A DNA stretch of 55,148 nucleotides. Source: Nitrospira sp. (lineage in GTDB: Bacteria > Nitrospirota > Nitrospiria > Nitrospirales > Nitrospiraceae). The DNA lies in assembly GCA_009594995.1 (NCBI GenBank), contig VOPR01000088.1, positions 1 through 55,148 of the forward strand. The letters run 5' to 3'. Positions within the stretch are counted from its first letter, which is position 1; every line of letters begins with the position of its first letter. The position numbers and the translations under genes were made by a program. Below the pieces are notes generated by a model. It ran no database searches and was not told where the DNA came from. It worked only from the letters and a program-made list of their open reading frames with translations. Below, one piece after another: positions 50,460-55,148 of this stretch.

Positions 50460-50987
50460 ATGACGCCGCTCGATCAGGCAGAGCTGGTGACCATTGGAAG
50501 GATCGAGCGATCCTTCGGGGTGCGTGGTGAAGCGCGTGTACGGTCGCTGAGCGATGTGCCCGGTCGATTTGAGGCGCTTCGCGAGGTGACGATTGTTGCG
50601 TCGAGCGGCAAGAGCCTCGTCACGCGTGTTACGCACGTGCGGTCCGGCGGGCCGACGATGATCATGGGATTCGAAGCCTTCACGACTCCGGAGCAGGTCG
50701 CCGAGTTCCGCGGTGGGCTCTTGCAAGTTCCGCGTGGAGACTCGCCGGCGCTGCCGACCGGTCAGTACTACCAATGCGACTTGATTGGAATGGTGGTACA
50801 GGACGAAGCCGGGACGGTATTGGGCCAGATCGAAGAAGTTCTGGCCATGTCTGACAACCAGGTCTTCGTGGTGCGGCAGGAGGGGAAAGAGTTGCTGATT
50901 CCTGCGGCAAAACAGATCGTGGTGGCCGTAGACGTCGCGAAGCGAGTGATGACGGTTCGACTGCCCGAAGGCTTCGGAGACCTGTAA
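50460..50987 (+). CDS. rimM: ribosome maturation factor RimM
   Basis: A 175-residue RimM with the N-terminal barrel (VTIGRIERSFGVRGEARVRS) and the C-terminal PRC barrel (YYQCDLIGMVVQDEAGTVLG, ELLIPAAKQIVVAVDVAKR). It binds S19 and helps mature the 30S head. It lies 9 bases after rpsP, and trmD starts one base after its stop, in the usual order of this cluster. Confidence 0.96.
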   Translation: MTPLDQAELVTIGRIERSFGVRGEARVRSLSDVPGRFEALREVTIVASSGKSLVTRVTHVRSGGPTMIMGFEAFTTPEQVAEFRGGLLQVPRGDSPALPTGQYYQCDLIGMVVQDEAGTVLGQIEEVLAMSDNQVFVVRQEGKELLIPAAKQIVVAVDVAKRVMTVRLPEGFGDL

Positions 50988-50988
50988 G

Positions 50989-51762
50989 ATGCGGTGCGCG
51001 GTTTTGACATTGTTCCCTGATATGGTGGCTCCGGTGCTTGGCCAGAGCATCCTCAAGCGCGCCCAAGAGAAGGGATTGCTTGAGGTCTGTGTCGAGAATT
51101 TGAGGGACCATACCTTCGACCGGCATAAGACGGCGGATGATGTGCCGTACGGCGGCGGCGCGGGGATGGTCATGAAGGCCGAGCCGGTCCTGCGGGCCAT
51201 CGATGCCCTGCGCGCCAGGTATCAGTCTTCACATCCGGATGCGGCTTTGCGGGTGATTGTGCCTTCTCCGCAGGGACGGCCGTTTACGCAAGATCTGGCG
51301 CAGTCCCTAGCGCAGGATGACCGAATCGTGGTGTTTGTCTGCGGGCACTATGAGGGGATGGACGAGCGTGTGCGTGTCGCGCTGCATCCGGAGGAGATTT
51401 CCGTCGGCGATTATGTCTTGACCGGAGGGGAATTGCCGGCGTTGGTGATGATTGACGCTGCGGCCCGCTTGGTCCCCGGCGTACTCGGTGATGCGGCGTC
51501 GGCGGCCGAGGAGTCGTTTACTGAAGGGTTGTTGGAATATCCGCACTATACCAGGCCTGCGGAGGTGCGTGGGATGGCGGTTCCCGAGGTGCTGGTATCG
51601 GGTCACCATGAGGCGATCCGGTTGTGGCGCCGGAAGGAAGCGTTGCGGAACACCTATCTGAAGCGGCCGGATCTGTTGCGGGATCGCGAGCTTGGATTGG
51701 AAGATCGACGGTTGTTGAGTGAAGTGATGCAAGAGAGTCTTGTCCAGGTACCTGTTCGTTGA
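50989..51762 (+). CDS. trmD: tRNA (guanine37-N1)-methyltransferase
   Basis: A 257-residue TrmD with the SPOUT trefoil-knot features: [30 protein letters not shown], the cofactor-binding segments [14 protein letters not shown] and [17 protein letters not shown], and the C-terminal RYHRR-like [15 protein letters not shown]. It uses S-adenosylmethionine to make m1G37 in tRNAs, preventing frameshifts. It starts one base after the rimM stop and lies 16 bases before rplS. Confidence 0.97.
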   Translation: MRCAVLTLFPDMVAPVLGQSILKRAQEKGLLEVCVENLRDHTFDRHKTADDVPYGGGAGMVMKAEPVLRAIDALRARYQSSHPDAALRVIVPSPQGRPFTQDLAQSLAQDDRIVVFVCGHYEGMDERVRVALHPEEISVGDYVLTGGELPALVMIDAAARLVPGVLGDAASAAEESFTEGLLEYPHYTRPAEVRGMAVPEVLVSGHHEAIRLWRRKEALRNTYLKRPDLLRDRELGLEDRRLLSEVMQESLVQVPVR

Positions 51763-51778
51763 GAGGAGGAGAAAGATT

Positions 51779-52189
51779 ATGAATCGGCTAGAGCGGATCC
51801 AACGATCCTTAACCAAAAAAACGGCACCCAAGTTCGAGATCGGGGATACCGTTCGCGTCCACGTGAAGGTCGTTGAAGGTGAAAAAGAACGTATCCAGGT
51901 CTATGAAGGCACCGTGATTGCCCGCAAAGGGACGCTGAACAGCGAGACCTTCACGGTGCGGAAGCTGTCGTACAACGTCGGTGTCGAGCGGACGTTCCCC
52001 ATCCATTCGCCCAACGTGGCGAAGATCGACGTCGTCCGTCAGGGACGTGTCCGTCGCGCCAAGTTGTATTATCTGCGGACCAAGAAGGGCAAGTTCGCCA
52101 AGGTGGAAGACCGCGAGTTCAAGGTTGAAAGCAAGGCGCAGACTGCTGCCAAGCTGGAAGCGGCGACTGCAGCAGCCGCAAAGGCCTAG
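51779..52189 (+). CDS. rplS: 50S ribosomal protein L19
   Basis: A 136-residue L19: [52 protein letters not shown] and [12 protein letters not shown]. The C-terminal Ala-rich extension of about 20 residues is longer than in E. coli. GAGGAGG lies about 9 bases before the ATG at 51779; upstream in-frame codons are not used. Confidence 0.97.
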   Translation: MNRLERIQRSLTKKTAPKFEIGDTVRVHVKVVEGEKERIQVYEGTVIARKGTLNSETFTVRKLSYNVGVERTFPIHSPNVAKIDVVRQGRVRRAKLYYLRTKKGKFAKVEDREFKVESKAQTAAKLEAATAAAAKA

Positions 52190-52227
52190 TACTGCCTTCC
52201 GTATAAGCTCAGGACAGAGGCGCACGT

Positions 52228-52902
52228 TTGGTTGGTAGCCTGAACCCGACGACAGGGGGCCCCACCGAGGAATTTGAGGTGGAGGCTCGGTCGCGCGGGT
52301 ACCGGCATATTGCCGGATTGGATGAGGCCGGACGTGGGCCTCTTGCCGGTCCCGTCGTTGCAGCGGCTGTATTGTTGCCGCGTCGATTCCGCCTGCCGGG
52401 ATTGAACGATTCCAAACAGATCGGTGAATCTGACCGTGATCGGCTGTTTGTCGAAATCGTTCGCCGGGCGGTTAGTGTCGGTATCGGGGCTGCGACCGAG
52501 GCGGAGATCGATCGGCTGAATATCCTTCACGCATCCAAGCTGGCAATGCGTCGCGCGCTGGAGGCGCTCCCGGTTCAGCCGGACTTTTTGCTCCTGGATG
52601 CCGTGACCCTTTCCGGGCTCTCGATTCCTCAACGCGCCATCATCAAGGGCGATGGGCTTTCTTGTTGCATCGCGGCAGCCTCGATTGTTGCCAAGGTGAC
52701 GCGAGACCGTCTGATGGTGGAATATCACCGGTGGTATCCCCAATACAATTTCGCAGAGCATAAAGGGTACGGAACTCCGGAGCATCTTCGTTTGCTTCGT
52801 GAGCACGGGCCCTGTGTGATCCATCGTCGCAGTTTCGCGCCGGTACAGTCTCTGCTTGCGGCAGGCGCGGCTGCATTCCATTCGCTTTCCGATCCGGACT
52901 GA
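52228..52902 (+). CDS. rnhB: ribonuclease HII
   Basis: A 224-residue RNase HII with the catalytic motif LDEAGRGPLAGPV (Asp-Glu), LNDSKQI, LLLDAVTL and AASIVAKVTRD. It removes ribonucleotides from DNA by cutting RNA-DNA junctions. The start is a TTG at 52228 with GAGG 8 bases upstream; no ATG fits. It follows rplS by 38 bases in the conserved cluster. Confidence 0.95.
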   Translation: MVGSLNPTTGGPTEEFEVEARSRGYRHIAGLDEAGRGPLAGPVVAAAVLLPRRFRLPGLNDSKQIGESDRDRLFVEIVRRAVSVGIGAATEAEIDRLNILHASKLAMRRALEALPVQPDFLLLDAVTLSGLSIPQRAIIKGDGLSCCIAAASIVAKVTRDRLMVEYHRWYPQYNFAEHKGYGTPEHLRLLREHGPCVIHRRSFAPVQSLLAAGAAAFHSLSDPD

Positions 52903-52917
52903 GAGCCCGCTCGATCG

Positions 52918-53304
52918 ATGCGTGACCGCCGCCGCCTGGTAGGGGATGAAGGGGAAGGGCAAGCAGAAGCCTATCTGCGGCGGCAGGGGTTCCGAATCCT
53001 TGGCCGGAATGTGCGTTCTCCGCTGGGTGAACTCGATCTGGTGGCGGATGACGGGGGTGTGTTGGTGTTCGTCGAGGTCAAACGGCGCCGGACAGGGTCC
53101 TATGGCGGCGCGATTGAAGCCGTGGATGCGCGCAAACGTGCGAAGCTCGTTCAACTGGCGGCGCAGTATCTGGCCCAACACCGGATTCAGGATCGTGCCT
53201 GTCGATTTGATGTGGTGCTGATACAGGACGATGCTGTGACCGGTGCTGCCGTGCAACATATTGCGAATGCATTCGACGTCGCGGGGGATGATCTGCGATG
53301 GTAG
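52918..53304 (+). CDS. yraN: YraN family nuclease-fold protein (UPF0102)
   Basis: A 128-residue protein matching YraN: GEGQAEAYLRRQGFRILGRN, GELDLVADDGGVLVFVEVKR (PD-(D/E)XK-like residues Glu, Asp, Glu-x-Lys) and ARKRAKLVQLAAQYL. The function is not fixed; a nuclease role is suggested by fold. It follows rnhB in the usual order. Confidence 0.93.
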   Translation: MRDRRRLVGDEGEGQAEAYLRRQGFRILGRNVRSPLGELDLVADDGGVLVFVEVKRRRTGSYGGAIEAVDARKRAKLVQLAAQYLAQHRIQDRACRFDVVLIQDDAVTGAAVQHIANAFDVAGDDLRW

Positions 53305-53404
53305 GATGGAATTCGAACGCGTCTGTTGCGTGTTCGGCCCGGGGCAGTCAGGAGCGACGACTCGACGCAGTCCCACACGCTGATCGCTGCCGGTATCACC
53401 ATCC

Positions 53405-54073
53405 ATGATTCAACTTTTTCACGTCTCAAAATTTTATGATCGCCGCCCGGCGCTCTCCGATGTGACCCTTGAAATTGAGAAGGGCGAGTTCGTGTTGTTG
53501 ATGGGGCCGAGTGGCGCCGGAAAATCGACCTTGCTGAAGTTACTGATCGGGGCGGAGCGTCCGGAAGAAGGGCAGATTCTTGTGCAGGGTCGCAGCCTGT
53601 CGAAACTGCGACCGTCGGAAATTCCCGTGCTGCGCCGCAAGGTGGGCGTCGTGTTGCAGGACTTCCGGCTCTTGCCAAAAAAAACGGTGTTCGACAATGT
53701 CTCGCTGCCCTTGCTGGTGCAAGGCGCGTCCACGACTGAAATCCGGCGCAAGGTTGCGGATGCATTGCGTTCCGTCGGGTTGGACCACAAAAAAGATCTC
53801 TTCCCACCCGGCTTGTCTACCGGGGAACAGCAGCGCATTTGTATCGCCCGTGCGATCGTCAACGGACCGATTATGCTGCTGGCCGATGAGCCGACCGGGA
53901 ATCTCGACCCGGATTTGACGAGCGAAATTATCGAGCTGTTCAAAGCCATCAATGCCCGGGGCACGACCATCATCGTGGCGACGCATGATCCCAATGTGCT
54001 GGCGCAAGTCAATCGACGGGTGATCACACTGGATCATGGGAAAGTGGTGTCCCGCGAGCAGGTGGCCTCGTGA
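53405..54073 (+). CDS. ftsE: cell division ATP-binding protein FtsE
   Basis: A 222-residue ABC ATPase: Walker A MGPSGAGKSTLLKLL, Q-loop VGVVLQDFRLL, signature reads LSTGEQQRICIARAI, Walker B IMLLADEPTGNLD and switch His in VATHDPNV. FtsE drives the FtsX membrane partner to activate murein hydrolases at the septum. It overlaps ftsX by 4 bases (GTGA). Confidence 0.96.
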   Translation: MIQLFHVSKFYDRRPALSDVTLEIEKGEFVLLMGPSGAGKSTLLKLLIGAERPEEGQILVQGRSLSKLRPSEIPVLRRKVGVVLQDFRLLPKKTVFDNVSLPLLVQGASTTEIRRKVADALRSVGLDHKKDLFPPGLSTGEQQRICIARAIVNGPIMLLADEPTGNLDPDLTSEIIELFKAINARGTTIIVATHDPNVLAQVNRRVITLDHGKVVSREQVAS

Positions 54074-54969
54074 GGCGGTTGCTCTATCTGCTGCGCGAAG
54101 CGGTTGCCAATGTATTGACCAACCGTACGACGACGGTGGTTGCCGTTGCGACGACCGCCTTTACGTTCGCCTGTGTCGGCGTATTTCTGCTGCTCTATGT
54201 CAATTTGAAGACCATGGCCTCCTCGCTGGAGCAGGATATCCAGGTGATGGTGTACCTGCAGGATGATCTGACCGAGCAAACCAGGAGCGAGATCGAACAG
54301 CAATTGAAGGCTGATCGAGCGGTGGGGGCATTGACCTTTGTCTCCAAAGAGCGGGCGCTGTCTGATTTTCAGGCGCAGTTTCCCGCCGAGTCGCGTCTGC
54401 TGCAGGGGCTCGGACAAAACCCGTTGCCGGCGTCATTCGTTATCACGTTGGCCGCGGAGTCTCGCTCGTCGGATGCCATGCGGCGGTGGGCCAATCGCAC
54501 CCAACTCATTCCCGGCGTCAGTCAGGTTCAGTACAACCAGGAATGGGTGGAGGCGCTGGCAGGCATTGTCCGGTACATTGAAGTCGCCGCCATTATTGTG
54601 GGGGTGATTTTGTCGGCTGCATCGGTGACGATCATCGCGAACACGATTCGCCTTGCGCTCTATTCGCGTCGCGAGGAAATTGAAATTCTCGGGCTGATCG
54701 GAGCGAGCACGACATTTATCCGTGTGCCGTATCTGCTGGAAGGTGCCGCACTCGGGTTGTGCGGGAGCGCTCTTTCGCTGGTGATCTTAAAAGCCGGCTT
54801 CGAGTTGTTCCGCCATCAAATCCATTCTGCTACCCGATTCCTGGGCGTCGATGCGCTATTGACGTTCTTTTCGTTCGACATGTGCCTGGTGCTCATGCTG
54901 GTGGGACTCTTTCTGGGTTGTGCCGGGAGCTTTCTCTCGCTGTTACGGTTCGGAGAGGGTCGGGCATGA
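54070..54969 (+). CDS. ftsX: cell division permease FtsX
   Basis: A 299-residue membrane protein with four TM helices: an N-terminal one (about residues 20-42), an extracellular domain (about 45-165) with VMVYLQDDLTEQTRSEIEQQ, and three C-terminal helices including the VGVILSAASVTIIANTIRLA and SRREEIEILGLIGAS parts. It passes the FtsE signal to an EnvC-type activator outside. The GTG start overlaps the ftsE stop, and its own stop overlaps the next start (ATGA). Confidence 0.95.
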   Translation: MRRLLYLLREAVANVLTNRTTTVVAVATTAFTFACVGVFLLLYVNLKTMASSLEQDIQVMVYLQDDLTEQTRSEIEQQLKADRAVGALTFVSKERALSDFQAQFPAESRLLQGLGQNPLPASFVITLAAESRSSDAMRRWANRTQLIPGVSQVQYNQEWVEALAGIVRYIEVAAIIVGVILSAASVTIIANTIRLALYSRREEIEILGLIGASTTFIRVPYLLEGAALGLCGSALSLVILKAGFELFRHQIHSATRFLGVDALLTFFSFDMCLVLMLVGLFLGCAGSFLSLLRFGEGRA

Positions 54970-55148
54970 GGTGGATTCAATCGGGATGCCTCCTGCTGAG
55001 TCTCCACGTGGCGTTGTTGCTGGTTCCGGTCTCGGCCGGCGCCGAGCGTAAGGATTCGTACACCGATAAGATCGAGCAGGAAAAGAAGACGCTGGAGAAA
55101 TTGCGCGGCACCATTGTTGAGAAGCGCAAGAAGGCGGACGAGGCCGAA
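54966..55148 (+). CDS. EnvC-like murein hydrolase activator, 5' end only
   Basis: Sixty-one residues are visible before the window ends. They form a signal peptide (SGCLLLSLHVALLLVPVSAG) and the start of a charged coiled coil (TDKIEQEKKTLEKLRGTIVE), as in EnvC and other M23-type hydrolase activators that bind FtsX. The ATGA overlap with ftsX shows coupling. The catalytic-fold part lies outside the window, so the family call rests on context and the coiled coil. Confidence 0.8.
   Translation, partial: MRWIQSGCLLLSLHVALLLVPVSAGAERKDSYTDKIEQEKKTLEKLRGTIVEKRKKADEAE

Overview
The window looks like chromosomal DNA of a GC-rich nitrite oxidiser of the genus Nitrospira (phylum Nitrospirota) or a close relative. 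This is inferred from gene content: a SmbP-like His-rich periplasmic protein, a pentahaem cytochrome c, several short winged-helix, DUF2934 and DUF4321-type proteins, a lexA-imuB-dnaE2 cassette, and an ordinary rpsP-rimM-trmD-rplS-rnhB-yraN cluster. No rRNA, tRNA, IS element or CRISPR array was found.

Layout. 1-4.5 kb: small stress or signalling genes (DUF488, CBS pair, two related small winged-helix-like proteins, a lipoprotein, an SPFH lipoprotein, a receiver-only response regulator, DUF2934). 4.6-12.6 kb: oligoendopeptidase F, a TPR protein, a histone-deacetylase-like hydrolase overlapping a pentahaem cytochrome c, a tandem rhodanese, a SmbP-like protein with its own promoter and terminator, a nitrilase-family amidase and YqgE. 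12.6-17.4 kb: uvrA, arylamine N-acetyltransferase and a WYL regulator.

17.4-23.0 kb is an accessory region and the most unusual part. Two genes encode proteins with the N-terminal half of DnaG primase (four-Cys version of the CHC2 zinc finger, primase core, TOPRIM-like segment), yet each begins with a twin-arginine (Tat) signal peptide and each has lost the TOPRIM DxD metal site. A third copy keeps only the Tat leader. All three are preceded by the same promoter-like element, a GTGAC-N7-GTCAC palindrome with a TA dinucleotide exactly 10 bases downstream. Between the first copy and the decapitated one lies an AT-rich two-gene module: a PD-(D/E)XK nuclease-like protein and an unknown partner. 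A 22-bp inverted repeat bounds the left side and a broken MntA-like nucleotidyltransferase the right. A WYL regulator sits immediately upstream.

23-38.5 kb: a GlpM-like membrane protein, an RNase Z-like hydrolase, a CPBP protease with TolC, then an apparent carbohydrate or stress operon (GT4 glycosyltransferase, MFS, BON protein, second MFS, amylo-alpha-1,6-glucosidase), and a DUF5069-M28 peptidase pair. 38.5-41 kb: an RRM RNA-binding protein with a long leader, a DEAD-box helicase and an exported FKBP, a set that resembles a cold or RNA-stress response. 41-48 kb: DNA repair, with dnaE2, imuB and an XRE-type lexA on the minus strand facing uvrB, and a palindromic operator between them. 48-55 kb: housekeeping genes (ffh; rpsP-rimM-trmD-rplS-rnhB-yraN; ftsE-ftsX and the start of an EnvC-like murein hydrolase activator, cut by the window end).
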